Positions 34,451 through 45,422 of a stretch of 64,000 bases of DNA are shown here, one piece after another (the stretch's first letter is position 1; every line of letters begins with the position of its first letter). Below the pieces are notes generated by a model that worked only from the letters and a program-made list of their open reading frames with translations, did not search any database and was not told the origin of the DNA. The position numbers and the translations under genes are program-made. The stretch is from positions 1 to 64,000 of the forward strand of contig CACYHP010000001.1 in assembly GCA_902774295.1 (NCBI GenBank), in the 5' to 3' direction. Source of the stretch: an uncultured Bacteroidia bacterium (lineage in GTDB: Bacteria > Bacteroidota > Bacteroidia > Bacteroidales > F082).

Positions 34451-34574
34451 CGTCATTTCGAGCGGAACGGAGTGTAGTCGAGAAATCCTTTATTAACGGG
34501 AACTTCATGATGATTTCGTTAAAAGGAGATTTCTCCACTACGCTCCATTTCATTACGCTTCGGTCGAAATGACG
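34451..34574. repeat. Full copy of palindromic dispersed repeat, right of the LRR gene
   Basis: Starts CGTCATTTCGA (34451-34461) and ends TCGAAATGACG (34564-34574), 11-bp inverted ends. Inside, GAGAAATCC...TTAACG pairs with CGTTAA...GGAGATTTCTC, making the whole 124 bp a long imperfect hairpin. It begins 9 bp after the LRR stop. Its right end encodes the last residues and stop of the minus-strand pseudouridine synthase. Confidence 0.85.
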
Positions 34575-35254
34575 AAAGCGTCCCATGGCATGCCTTGTGG
34601 CATCGGGGCAGTGACCGTCATCTGAGTTTTCAATGTAGGGTGCTCGAAGGTGATTTTGTGCGAGTGCAAGCATATCGAAGCATCCGGGTTGGAGCGCGGG
34701 TAGCCGTATTTGAGGTCACCTTTGATGGGGCAGCCAATGTGAGCCAGCTGGCACCGAATCTGATGATGCCTGCCTGTAATCAATTCAACTTCAAGGAGAT
34801 AATAGTTGTCAGATTTGCCGACCACGCGATATCTTAATGTCGCGAGTTTTGCTCCGCTTGTCCCCTCTTTCACTATGTATGACTTGTTCTGAGCCTCGTT
34901 TTTCACCATGTAGTCGTTGAGCTCGTCGGCGTCTTTCGGCGGACGGTTCTTCACTATGGCGAGATATGTCTTGTGGAAGTTGCGGTCTTTCACCATCGTC
35001 GTCATGCGGCTGAGCGCCTTGCTTGTTCTGGCAAAAATGACAGCTCCGCTGACAGGGCGGTCGAGACGATGTACCAAGCCTGCGAACACCTCGCCAGGTT
35101 TGTTTTTCGTCTCTTTGATGTACGCTTTCACGTCATCGAGGAGGCACACATCGCCGGTTTTGTCACCTTGGACGATCTCGGATGGCAATTTGTTGACGAT
35201 AATCAGGTGATTATCTTCGTATAATATGCGGTCGTTAATACTGCTCACTTTCAT
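34553..35254 (-). CDS. RluA-family RNA pseudouridine synthase
   Basis: A 233-residue enzyme that isomerises uridine in rRNA or tRNA. Seen: [20 protein letters not shown], catalytic [19 protein letters not shown] (active Asp), [40 protein letters not shown], and [10 protein letters not shown]. It lacks an S4 domain, so it is the short single-domain type. The final six codons, VISTEA, and the stop come from a dispersed palindromic repeat (34553-34574). It overlaps the panB 3' end by 20 bp. Confidence 0.92.
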   Translation of the reverse strand: MKVSSINDRILYEDNHLIIVNKLPSEIVQGDKTGDVCLLDDVKAYIKETKNKPGEVFAGLVHRLDRPVSGAVIFARTSKALSRMTTMVKDRNFHKTYLAIVKNRPPKDADELNDYMVKNEAQNKSYIVKEGTSGAKLATLRYRVVGKSDNYYLLEVELITGRHHQIRCQLAHIGCPIKGDLKYGYPRSNPDASICLHSHKITFEHPTLKTQMTVTAPMPQGMPWDAFVISTEA

Positions 35255-36050
35255 TCGGGAATGTCACCTCTTTCACATCTTTGATGTAAGCCTGAACGCT
35301 GTCTGTGATTGTGGTGTAGAGGTTGTTGTAGCGACGAAGGAAACGTGGTGAGAATTCGTTGCTCAAGCCGAGCATGTCCTGCAAAACGAGCACTTGTCCA
35401 TCACAGCCATTGCCGGCGCCGATGCCGATGGTCGGGATACGCAGCGACTGTGACACTTCTGCTGCCAAGGCTGCCGGAATCTTCTCAAGCACGAGGCTGA
35501 AAACGCCTTTTTCCTGAAGCAGAAGAGCGTCTTCGCGCAGTTTGTTTGCCTCATATTCATCTTTGGCACGCACCACATACGTTCCGAACTTGTTGATACT
35601 CTGTGGAGTAAGTCCGAGGTGCCCCATCACCGGGATACCTGCGCAGAGGATACGCTCAACAGATTCGAGGATCTCGCGACCGCCTTCCATCTTCACTGCG
35701 TTGGCACCTGTCTCTTTCATGATGCGGATTGCCGACTCGAGAGCTATCTTCGAGTTGCCCTGATACGTTCCGAAAGGCATGTCGACCACCACCATGGCAT
35801 GCGATACAGCACGCACCACCGAAGCACCGTAGATTATCATCTCGTCAAGGGTGATTGGCAATGTGGTAGGATGGCCTTCCATAACGTTGGAAGCACTATC
35901 GCCAACGAGGACTACATCAATATTCGCCTGGTCGAGAATCTTCGCCATCGTATAGTCGTATGCGGTAAGCATCGCGATCTTCTCGCCTTTATTCTTCATC
36001 TCCTGAAGCACGTGCGTCGTGACCAAAGAAGCATTATGTGACAAATACAT
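35235..36050 (-). CDS. panB: 3-methyl-2-oxobutanoate hydroxymethyltransferase
   Basis: A 271-residue cytoplasmic enzyme, first step of pantothenate (vitamin B5) synthesis, adding a hydroxymethyl group from methylene-THF to alpha-ketoisovalerate. Seen: [89 protein letters not shown]. All metal and substrate motifs are intact. Divergent from the lipoprotein gene at 36114. Confidence 0.96.
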   Translation of the reverse strand: MYLSHNASLVTTHVLQEMKNKGEKIAMLTAYDYTMAKILDQANIDVVLVGDSASNVMEGHPTTLPITLDEMIIYGASVVRAVSHAMVVVDMPFGTYQGNSKIALESAIRIMKETGANAVKMEGGREILESVERILCAGIPVMGHLGLTPQSINKFGTYVVRAKDEYEANKLREDALLLQEKGVFSLVLEKIPAALAAEVSQSLRIPTIGIGAGNGCDGQVLVLQDMLGLSNEFSPRFLRRYNNLYTTITDSVQAYIKDVKEVTFPNESEQY

Positions 36051-36063
36051 TTTTTAAAATTTT

Positions 36064-36095
36064 TTGCAAAAATAGATAAAAAAAGTTTATCTTTG
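36064..36095. promoter_or_regulatory. Divergent promoters of panB and the lipoprotein gene
   Basis: On the plus strand TTG (36064-36066), 21 nt, TATCTTTG (36088-36095) reads the lipoprotein gene. On the minus strand TATTTTTG (36067-36074) reads panB 17 bp away. The two promoters interleave, so they may interfere with one another. Confidence 0.6.
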
Positions 36096-36113
36096 CGCAC
36101 ATATTAACCTAAT

Positions 36114-37085
36114 ATGAAAAAGTTTTTCTCAATCATAGTCCTGACGATGATTATTCTCGTCGGATGTACAACGAAATTCGACTTGTATTGCTACGATGGC
36201 GACACGACCATAGTCTATACTGTGCTTGAGGTCAATGCCGACACCAACTATTTCCGCATCTCGAAATCGTCATTGGAAAATGAATATGAGTACAACTTTG
36301 ATGATTTAGATGTCAGGTTTGCAGGGCTTTTCAAAGACGAGCCTCAACCCGACACCATCATGCTTGACACCATCTCGCTGATGACTGACGGACTGCTGAA
36401 GAAGTATTATTTCACAACGAAGAAACTCCTTAACAATCAGGAATATACGCTCATCATTTTGAGAAAAGCCGACAGTGTCGTTGTCACATCCAAAGCCCGA
36501 ACTATCTGCGATATCAGTTTTATCAGGCCAATAGGAAAATATATCAATTTCAGGTCAAATGTCGTAAACCAGGTTCAATGGACGGGCACACATCATCCGG
36601 ATGCTCCGAATATCAATGCCGGCTCTTTCACTGTCATCGGCTATTTCCATTACAAAGAGTTGATGCCTGGCGCCACTGACACCGTTGAACGTTATATGCA
36701 ATGGACGCTCGGTTCCGGAGAGGCTGACTCATGGCAAAACACGACATTCCATTATTATTCAACATACTACACGCCATCCACGTTTTTCTATTTATTGGAA
36801 AAAGACGATTATCTGAACAACAACAGTCCGTACGGCGTCCAGCGTTGGCTTGAACCGTTTGAGTTCAAACTCTTCGTCTACGGAGAAGAACTGTATGATT
36901 ATCATATCATTAACAACGCCACGAGTGTCATTCCCGAAGTGCCAAATTACTCAAATATAGAAAATGGCGTAGGGCTTTTGTCGTCGCGCACCACAGTAAG
37001 CACTTTCCATGTTATTGAGCAGATTTGCAGAATAAGAATATCCGAAGACTATCCTTACGGGTTTATATACGATCCGAATTTGTAA
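36114..37085 (+). CDS. Lipoprotein of unknown function, paralogue 1
   Basis: A 323-residue lipoprotein (lipobox ILVGC, Cys at 18). Not a family I recognise with confidence; the start after the Cys (D-GDTTIVYTVLEVNADTNYFRI) loosely recalls DUF4249-type surface lipoproteins. It is clearly a paralogue of the next gene: shared blocks include GDTTIVY, ADTN-F-I, LMPGATDTV, LNNNSPYGVQRW, E-FEF and YHXI. No enzyme motif is seen. Probably a beta-rich outer-membrane protein. Confidence 0.75.
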   Translation: MKKFFSIIVLTMIILVGCTTKFDLYCYDGDTTIVYTVLEVNADTNYFRISKSSLENEYEYNFDDLDVRFAGLFKDEPQPDTIMLDTISLMTDGLLKKYYFTTKKLLNNQEYTLIILRKADSVVVTSKARTICDISFIRPIGKYINFRSNVVNQVQWTGTHHPDAPNINAGSFTVIGYFHYKELMPGATDTVERYMQWTLGSGEADSWQNTTFHYYSTYYTPSTFFYLLEKDDYLNNNSPYGVQRWLEPFEFKLFVYGEELYDYHIINNATSVIPEVPNYSNIENGVGLLSSRTTVSTFHVIEQICRIRISEDYPYGFIYDPNL

Positions 37086-37116
37086 AAATATTTTTCGCCG
37101 ATAATTAAAAAAAATG

Positions 37117-37124
37117 TATTTTTG
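37117..37124 (+). promoter_or_regulatory. -7 box of lipoprotein paralogue 2
   Basis: TATTTTTG lies 68 bp before ATG 37192. A dispersed-repeat half-copy sits in the predicted 5' untranslated region. Confidence 0.5.
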
Positions 37125-37135
37125 CAAGTTTGAAT

Positions 37136-37163
37136 GAGATTTCTCCGCTTCGGTCGAAATGAC
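37136..37163. repeat. Dispersed repeat half-copy in a 5' untranslated region
   Basis: GAGATTTCTCCGCTTCGGTC continues to GAAATGACG. It matches the right half of the full copies at 33213 and 34451. Confidence 0.78.
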
Positions 37164-37191
37164 GGTAGTGGTGGTAATTAAATTTTTAGAA

Positions 37192-38226
37192 ATGAAAAAG
37201 ATTATTTGGACAATTTTCGCTATAGCTGCTTTGGTTTTCAGTTCTTGCAGCAATAAAGTCAACCTTTACAGCGATGAAGGTGACACCACTATTGTTTATG
37301 CCATGCTTGACACAGGCGCTGACACTAACTTCTTCAAGATTACTCACAGTTTCGTCGGCAACGTCAACGATTTGGCTCAAAATTACGATGCCAACAACTA
37401 TACATACGATGAGCTTGAGGTGAAGTTTTCCGGCGTTTTTGAAGGTAATCCTGTCACACAGACAATCACGCTCGACACCGTCTCAAAATGGATTCCATAC
37501 GATCCAAACGCCACTTTCTACAACAATTGCTGGCAAACTTATTATTATACAACCAAGAAGTTGATCGAAGGTAATGAATATACTCTTACTATCTTAAGAA
37601 AAGCTGATAACGTAACTATCTCTGCTACCACCAAGACTATCAACACTTTCGCCTTTAAAAAACCTGTCGTTAATACGGTAGGATTTACAGGCCAGTCGGC
37701 AAGTGTGGAATGGAGAGTTAGAGACGCCAGCACCATGTATCACAGCACAGCCTCATACTTTGAGGTGTATGGATACTTCCATTATTCAGAGTTGATGCCA
37801 GGTGCCACTGACACTGTCAAACGCTCAATAAAATGGGCATTGGGAGAAGGTACCGAATCCGGCTTGTTCACAACAGCAAACAACGACATGTATTATGCCA
37901 TCAACTACACTCCTAACGCACTGTTCGACATCATTTCACAAGATGCTTATCTTAACAATAACAGTCCATACGGCGTGCAGCGCTGGTTTGAAAAATTCGA
38001 GTTCGTAATCTTCGCTATAGGAGAAGACTTATATAACTACCATCTTATTGCCAACTCAAACAGTGCAATCCAAGATGTGCCGAATTACACCAATGTGACA
38101 AACGGCAATGGTATCATGTCGGCAAGAGTGGCAAAGAACAAGTTCGTCACTATAATGGAAAACTCCAGAATAAAAATCTGTGAAGATAACGAACGATTCG
38201 GTTTTATCAACGACCCGAACAGATAA
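37192..38226 (+). CDS. Lipoprotein of unknown function, paralogue 2
   Basis: A 344-residue lipoprotein (signal MKKIIWTIFAIAALVFSSC). A tandem paralogue of the gene at 36114, longer mainly in the segment QTITLDTVSKWIPYDPNATF. Conserved blocks (GDTTIVYAMLDTGADTNFFKI, LMPGATDTVKRSIKWALG, LNNNSPYGVQRWFEKFEF, DVPNYTNV) imply a shared fold. The start is ATG 37192, since the frame upstream translates a dispersed repeat. Confidence 0.75.
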   Translation: MKKIIWTIFAIAALVFSSCSNKVNLYSDEGDTTIVYAMLDTGADTNFFKITHSFVGNVNDLAQNYDANNYTYDELEVKFSGVFEGNPVTQTITLDTVSKWIPYDPNATFYNNCWQTYYYTTKKLIEGNEYTLTILRKADNVTISATTKTINTFAFKKPVVNTVGFTGQSASVEWRVRDASTMYHSTASYFEVYGYFHYSELMPGATDTVKRSIKWALGEGTESGLFTTANNDMYYAINYTPNALFDIISQDAYLNNNSPYGVQRWFEKFEFVIFAIGEDLYNYHLIANSNSAIQDVPNYTNVTNGNGIMSARVAKNKFVTIMENSRIKICEDNERFGFINDPNR

Positions 38227-38230
38227 AAAG

Positions 38231-38300
38231 TGACATTTTGTCATATTTCTTAGTTTTGGCATAATTTTTGTTCCGCTTTTGTCGCAAAATGACAAAAAAG
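38231..38300 (+). promoter_or_regulatory. dnaK promoter region with TGACA/TGTCA dyads
   Basis: Two palindromes share the half-site TGACA: TGACA-TTT-TGTCA (38231-38243) and TTTTGTC-GCAAAAT-GACAAAA (38277-38297). Between them TTGGCATAATTTTTGTT (38256-38272) resembles a sigma-54 -24/-12 element, though AATTTTTG could instead be a weak -7 box. There is no CIRCE element. An AGGAG Shine-Dalgarno sequence (38315-38319) lies 9 nt before ATG 38329, unusual for this phylum. Confidence 0.45.
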
Positions 38301-38328
38301 TAGAATAAAAATATAGGAGAACAAAATT

Positions 38329-40251
38329 ATGTCAAAAATCATTGGTATCGATTTAGGAACAACAAACTCATGCGTTTCAGTTATGGAAGGCAATGAGCCG
38401 GTAGTTATTCAAAACAGTGAAGGACACCGCACCACACCGTCAATCGTGGCATTCACCGACAACGGCGAGCGTAAGGTTGGCGAGCCTGCAAAACGTCAGG
38501 CCATCACAAACCCATTGAGAACCGTTTATTCTATCAAACGTTTCATGGGTGAGACCTACGACAAGATGCAGAGCGAGATCAGCCGTGTACCTTATAAAGT
38601 AGTAAAGGGCGGCAACAACACACCACGTATCGACATCGACGGCAAGCTCTACACACCACAGGAGATCTCAGCAATGGTGCTTCAGAAGATGAAGAAGACC
38701 GCTGAGGATTACCTCGGACAGCCTGTCACCGAAGCCGTTATCACGGTGCCTGCATACTTCAGCGACTCACAGCGTCAGGCTACCAAGGAAGCCGGCGAAA
38801 TCGCAGGTTTGAACGTGCGTCGTATCATCAACGAGCCTACAGCTGCAGCTTTGGCATACGGCTTGGACAAGAAGAAGAGCGACGTGAAGGTTGCAGTGTA
38901 TGACCTCGGCGGCGGTACATTCGATATCTCAATCCTCGAACTCGGCGACGGCGTGTTTGAAGTGAAATCGACAAACGGTAACACACACCTCGGCGGCGAC
39001 GACTTCGACGAGAGAATCATCAACTGGTTGGCAGAAGAGTTCATGCACGACGAGAACATCGACCTCCGCAAGGACCCTATGTCACTCCAGAGATTGAAAG
39101 AAGCTGCTGAGAAGGCAAAGATCGAGTTGTCAGCCTCGACAGAGACAGAGATCAACCTGCCATATATCACGGCAACACAGGCCGGACCTAAACACTTGGT
39201 GCGCAAGCTCTCAAGATCTAAGTTCGAGCAGTTGTGCGACGACCTCATCCAGGCAACTATCGAGCCATGCCGCAAGGCTTTGGCAGACGCTGGCATGAGC
39301 GTGAGCGACATCGACGACGTCATCTTGGTTGGTGGTTCAACACGTATCCCGGCCATCCAGAACATCGTCCGCGACTTCTTCAAGAAAGAACCTTCAAAGG
39401 GCGTGAACCCAGACGAGGTGGTAGCTATCGGAGCTTCAATCCAGGGCGGCGTTTTGACAGGTGAAGTGAAAGACGTGCTGTTGCTTGATGTCACACCATT
39501 GTCACTCGGTATCGAGACATTGGGCGGTGTTATGACAAAGCTCATCGAAAGCAACACCACTATCCCATTCAAGAAATCAGAGGTGTTCTCGACAGCTGTC
39601 GACAACCAGCCATCAGTGGAGATCCACGTGTTGCAGGGCGAGCGTCCGATGGCCAACCAGAACAAGACCATCGGCAGATTCAACCTCGACAACATCCCGC
39701 CAGCGCCAAGAGGTGTCCCGCAGATCGAAGTCACATTCGACATCGACGCCAACGGTATCTTGAACGTGAGCGCAAAGGATAAAGCCACTGGCAAGACCCA
39801 GAGCATCCGTATCGAGGCATCGTCAGGCTTGAGCGACGACGAAATCAAGAGGATGAAGGCAGAAGCTGAGGCTAACGCCGACGCCGATAAGAAGGAACGC
39901 GAGCGCATCGACAAGATCAACGCTGCCGACGCCATGATCTTCAACACTGAGAAACAGCTGAAGGAATACGGTGACAAGCTGCCAGCCGACAAGAAGGGCG
40001 AGATCGAGAGCGCACTCGAGAAGCTGAAGACAGCTCACAAGGCACAAGACATCGCCGGCATCGACGCTGCCATGGCAGAGATGAACGGCATCTGGCAGAA
40101 GGCATCAGAAGAGATGTACAAGAACGCCGGAGGTCCTCAGGGCGGTCCACAAGGCCCATTCGGCGGCCAGCAGGGTCCACAGAACCCAGGAAACAACCAA
40201 GGCGGTTCAGATCCTGATGTGACAGATGTCGACTTCGAAGAAGTGAAGTAA
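38329..40251 (+). CDS. dnaK: Molecular chaperone DnaK (Hsp70)
   Basis: A 640-residue cytoplasmic chaperone. Seen: [16 protein letters not shown] at 5-20, [66 protein letters not shown], then the substrate-binding domain ([19 protein letters not shown]), helical lid, and a Gly/Gln/Pro-rich tail ending [14 protein letters not shown]. It refolds proteins with DnaJ and GrpE, which are not in the window. Codons are strongly biased to C-ending forms, as expected for a highly expressed gene. Bidirectional terminator downstream. Confidence 0.98.
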   Translation: MSKIIGIDLGTTNSCVSVMEGNEPVVIQNSEGHRTTPSIVAFTDNGERKVGEPAKRQAITNPLRTVYSIKRFMGETYDKMQSEISRVPYKVVKGGNNTPRIDIDGKLYTPQEISAMVLQKMKKTAEDYLGQPVTEAVITVPAYFSDSQRQATKEAGEIAGLNVRRIINEPTAAALAYGLDKKKSDVKVAVYDLGGGTFDISILELGDGVFEVKSTNGNTHLGGDDFDERIINWLAEEFMHDENIDLRKDPMSLQRLKEAAEKAKIELSASTETEINLPYITATQAGPKHLVRKLSRSKFEQLCDDLIQATIEPCRKALADAGMSVSDIDDVILVGGSTRIPAIQNIVRDFFKKEPSKGVNPDEVVAIGASIQGGVLTGEVKDVLLLDVTPLSLGIETLGGVMTKLIESNTTIPFKKSEVFSTAVDNQPSVEIHVLQGERPMANQNKTIGRFNLDNIPPAPRGVPQIEVTFDIDANGILNVSAKDKATGKTQSIRIEASSGLSDDEIKRMKAEAEANADADKKERERIDKINAADAMIFNTEKQLKEYGDKLPADKKGEIESALEKLKTAHKAQDIAGIDAAMAEMNGIWQKASEEMYKNAGGPQGGPQGPFGGQQGPQNPGNNQGGSDPDVTDVDFEEVK

Positions 40252-40280
40252 GACCTTAGTCTTTAGACCTTAGACTTTAG

Positions 40281-40315
40281 AAAAGGATGTCGTAAAAAAA
40301 CGGCATCCTTTTTTA
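40281..40315. terminator. Bidirectional terminator after dnaK
   Basis: AAAAGGATGTCG (40281-40292) pairs with CGGCATCCTTTT (40301-40312, one G-T pair), loop of TAAAAAAA, then more Ts. It ends dnaK and could also serve the broken minus-strand gene at 40319-40599. Confidence 0.85.
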
Positions 40316-40318
40316 TTA

Positions 40319-40599
40319 TCATTTTGTAAACACTTGGTTTATCAACGATTCGAATTCGCGGTAAGCCTCGGTATCTTTTAGCTCACGTAGTGGCGCACCA
40401 ACTCACCCGGCGCAGGGCATGACACTCCTATGCTATACACCTTGCAGGCTCTCTCATACTCGTCATAACCCATCTGCTCACGCTCGCGTGAATAGAGTTT
40501 GAGCAATATATTGGGATTGTTCTTGCTGATGTAGCTCTCACCAAGAGCACCGGCATCAGACGGCTCATAGTCGTTTATGTTGATTCTTGTCTCTTCCAT
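40319..40599 (-). pseudogene. Broken kinase-like gene (TIGR02172 type), internally deleted
   Basis: The start ATG 40599 gives MEETRININDYEPSDAGALGESY, LLKLYSRER, YDEYERACKVYSIGVSCPAPGELV, matching the N-terminal about 70 residues of the TIGR02172 family of aminoglycoside-phosphotransferase-like kinases, then runs into a stop at 40378. In another frame the next bases read ELKDTEAYREFESLINQVFTK and stop at 40319, like a leftover C-terminus. An intact member is about 250 residues, so most of the kinase core is missing. A TATGTTTG -7 box remains upstream (40621-40628). Confidence 0.62.
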
Positions 40600-40693
40600 T
40601 TGCAATTGTTTTTCAATGCACAAACATACAAAATTTGATATTTTTGGAGACAAAATATTTTATTTTTTTCCTTTTTCCTAAATAATTTTTTTT

Positions 40694-40701
40694 TAATTTT
40701 G
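40694..40701 (+). promoter_or_regulatory. -7 box of the TlpA-like lipoprotein gene
   Basis: TAATTTTG matches TAnnTTTG and lies 43 bp before ATG 40745 in very A+T-rich DNA. Confidence 0.5.
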
Positions 40702-40744
40702 CCGTTCGAATTATACCATTTAAAATTTTAAAAATTAACACACT

Positions 40745-41833
40745 ATGAGAAAACTCTTATTTTCTATTGTGGCGGCATTGCTTATTATAAGCGGATGCAA
40801 CAAATCAGACCAATTTAAGATTAATCTGAACCTTGACAATTCCGACGGTCAGACCGTTGTGCTCGTGAAAAGTTTTGACGGCAAAAAGCCGATTATCATG
40901 GACACGGCTGTCTTTACTGACAACAAAGCCGTTTTTACTGTTGAAAACGACGATCCGCAAGCCTTGTATATTCTGGCATTCAAAGAAAAACGTGACCAAA
41001 AGATCCTGTTCCCTGACAACAAAAACGTTACCGTGAAGGGCGATTTGGATGATTTCTTCCATATCGAAGCGACTGGTGGCGATGTCATGAACGCATACAA
41101 CGAATATCAAAAAGGCCTGGCAGATTTTATGACTGCATTTATCCCTCTCGAAGCTGCAGCAACTGAAGCATACGATAACGACGACAGCTTGAAATATGAG
41201 GAAGTCAACGCTCAAATGCTTGCCATTTGGGACGAATATCACAATTATCAGTTCGACTATATCAAAAACCACCCTGACAGCTTCCTTGCTCATTACATCC
41301 TCGATGACTTGAAGACAGATATAGAGCTTGCACAGGTGATAGAATTTGAAGAAATCCTCACTGGCGAGTCTGTTTATCGTGATAATATCAAGAAATTTAT
41401 CGAAAGCAACATGCGCGTGGAGCTCGGTCAGCCTTTCATGGACTTCACTTTGCAGACCATCGACGGCAAGGACGTCAACCTCGCTGAGACTATCAAAAAC
41501 AATAAGGTGACGATGATAGACTTCTGGGCATCGTGGTGCGGACCATGCCGTCATGAAAATCCTGTCGTGAAAGCGGCTTACGAGAAATATCATGATAAAG
41601 GTTTCGAAATCATCGGCATCAGTGTCGACAGAAACGAGGCTGCGTGGCTCCAAGCCGTTGAAGAAGACGCTCTTCCATACATCCAGGTGCGCGACGTTGA
41701 AGGTGATGTGGCTAATGATTACGCTATAGTTTACATCCCGGCCAACTTCATCTACGACCAGAATGGCGTGATGGTTGCAAAAGGCTTAAGAGGCGAAGAA
41801 CTTGAAGCGAAATTGGCTGAGTTGTTGAAATGA
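40745..41833 (+). CDS. TlpA/ResA-like thioredoxin-fold lipoprotein with DUF4369
   Basis: A 362-residue lipoprotein (lipobox IISGC, Cys at 18). Seen: an N-terminal DUF4369-like beta domain (about 25-115), a helical linker, and a C-terminal thioredoxin domain with FWASWCGPCRHENP (CGPC active site) and IPANFIYDQNGVMV (cis-Pro region changed to IPA). Such proteins handle disulfide reduction in the periplasm. It overlaps the next gene as ATGA. Confidence 0.9.
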   Translation: MRKLLFSIVAALLIISGCNKSDQFKINLNLDNSDGQTVVLVKSFDGKKPIIMDTAVFTDNKAVFTVENDDPQALYILAFKEKRDQKILFPDNKNVTVKGDLDDFFHIEATGGDVMNAYNEYQKGLADFMTAFIPLEAAATEAYDNDDSLKYEEVNAQMLAIWDEYHNYQFDYIKNHPDSFLAHYILDDLKTDIELAQVIEFEEILTGESVYRDNIKKFIESNMRVELGQPFMDFTLQTIDGKDVNLAETIKNNKVTMIDFWASWCGPCRHENPVVKAAYEKYHDKGFEIIGISVDRNEAAWLQAVEEDALPYIQVRDVEGDVANDYAIVYIPANFIYDQNGVMVAKGLRGEELEAKLAELLK

Positions 41834-43008
41834 GATCCATTATCATAAAAACCTTAATAGTCATTTGCACTGCGCTTTTGACCTCATGCGCTATGCTTAG
41901 AGGCTATATGAAAGAAGGCATGAACGGCCCCAATATCTTCAGTTTCGAGACCTGCGAATACGACACTATAGCCAAAGGCGGACAATCATTCACCTTTCCT
42001 GTCGCCAAGAAGCAGGCCGACTGGGTCGACACTCTGCATTTTTACAACTATCCGCCTAATTGCGTAAATATGACATTTACAGAGGCGATGGACGCTAAAA
42101 GCAAGACACAAGGTGTACTCATCATCCATAATGACAGCATAGTTTATGAAAGATACTGGGGCGATTTCTCCGCCGAACGTATGGCAACCATCTTCTCGGT
42201 GTCAAAATCCATCACATCGCTGCTGTGCGGCATCGCCGTAGACGACGGCTATATCGAAAGCATCGACGACCCTGTCACAAAATATCTGCCTGAGCTGAAA
42301 GGAAGAGACCCGCGATGGGAACGTCTCACCATACGTCATCTGCTCGACATGCGTAGCGGTCTGGATTTTGAAGAAGACTACAACTTCTCCGTAAAGGATA
42401 TGAAGAATCTTAACGCTATGGCAAAGCTTAACTACGGACATAACCTGATGAAGCAGATCCGTAACATGAAGTTTCGCCGTGAGCCAGGCACAGAGGAGCA
42501 CTACGACAGCATGACATCAGCAATTTTAGGCGTTGTCATCGAGCGCGCATCCGGTAAACGTTATGCCGATTATCTCAGTGAGAAGGTCTGGCAGCCGTTG
42601 CAGATGGAGTCGGTGGCATATGTCAATATCGACAGCCGCAGACACGATGTGGCACATGCCTTCGGAGGCATCACACTCACAATCACCGACCTTGCCAAGA
42701 TTGGCCGTCTCTATCTCAACAAAGGAATGTGGGAAGGCCAACGCATTGTGAGCGAGGAATGGATCATCAAATCAACCAAATATGACCTCAGAAACAACGG
42801 CTATCATTTCAACTGGTACAACCTGAGCTATAATGGTTTCTACAAATCGAAGTATCCGGGCTATTTCGCGTTAGGCTTATACGGTCAAGTATTATACGTC
42901 AACCCGTATAAAAACCTGATAATAGTGAGAATCGGAAGAGGTAACAACGGTTACGCATATCTGCCGGATTTGTTTGAAAAACTCAGCAACGTTTGGATTG
43001 AAGAATGA
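41830..43008 (+). CDS. Serine hydrolase (beta-lactamase/class C family) lipoprotein
   Basis: A 392-residue lipoprotein (LLTSC, Cys at 20). Seen: SVSKSITSLLCG with the SxxK catalytic pair, the LTIRHLLDMRSGLDF family block, YDS in place of the usual YxN, and a C-terminal SYNGFYKSKYPGYFALGLYGQ that replaces the HxG motif. Members range from beta-lactamases to esterases and D-peptide hydrolases; the divergent second and third motifs make true beta-lactamase activity unlikely. Translationally coupled to the TlpA-like gene. Confidence 0.85.
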   Translation: MRSIIIKTLIVICTALLTSCAMLRGYMKEGMNGPNIFSFETCEYDTIAKGGQSFTFPVAKKQADWVDTLHFYNYPPNCVNMTFTEAMDAKSKTQGVLIIHNDSIVYERYWGDFSAERMATIFSVSKSITSLLCGIAVDDGYIESIDDPVTKYLPELKGRDPRWERLTIRHLLDMRSGLDFEEDYNFSVKDMKNLNAMAKLNYGHNLMKQIRNMKFRREPGTEEHYDSMTSAILGVVIERASGKRYADYLSEKVWQPLQMESVAYVNIDSRRHDVAHAFGGITLTITDLAKIGRLYLNKGMWEGQRIVSEEWIIKSTKYDLRNNGYHFNWYNLSYNGFYKSKYPGYFALGLYGQVLYVNPYKNLIIVRIGRGNNGYAYLPDLFEKLSNVWIEE

Positions 43009-43026
43009 TATTATTCAAAAATGTTT

Positions 43027-43034
43027 TATATTTG
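43027..43034 (+). promoter_or_regulatory. -7 box of the GH97 gene
   Basis: TATATTTG lies 21 bp before ATG 43055. Confidence 0.55.
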
Positions 43035-43042
43035 CATGATAA

Positions 43043-45361
<2,319 letters not shown>

Positions 45362-45368
45362 ATTGAAC

Positions 45369-45398
45369 ACGGATTAAACGGATTTACACGGATTTTTG
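45369..45398. repeat. Short ACGGATT direct repeats
   Basis: ACGGATTAAACGGATTTACACGGATTTT contains three ACGGATT words in a row, just ahead of a TATTTTTG -7 box (45399-45406) for the next gene. This type of repeat recurs between genes in Bacteroidota. Confidence 0.6.
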
Positions 45399-45422
45399 TA
45401 TTTTTGCCAAAAATAACTCTAT

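Noticed and set aside
33213..34574. Composite transposon carrying its own transposase
   Set aside because: No transposase or integrase open frame exists between or next to the two repeats; at most a passively moved element.
41830..43008. True beta-lactamase under the upstream BlaI/BlaR1 pair
   Set aside because: It is 9 kb away, coupled to a TlpA-like gene, and its second and third active-site motifs differ from beta-lactamases.
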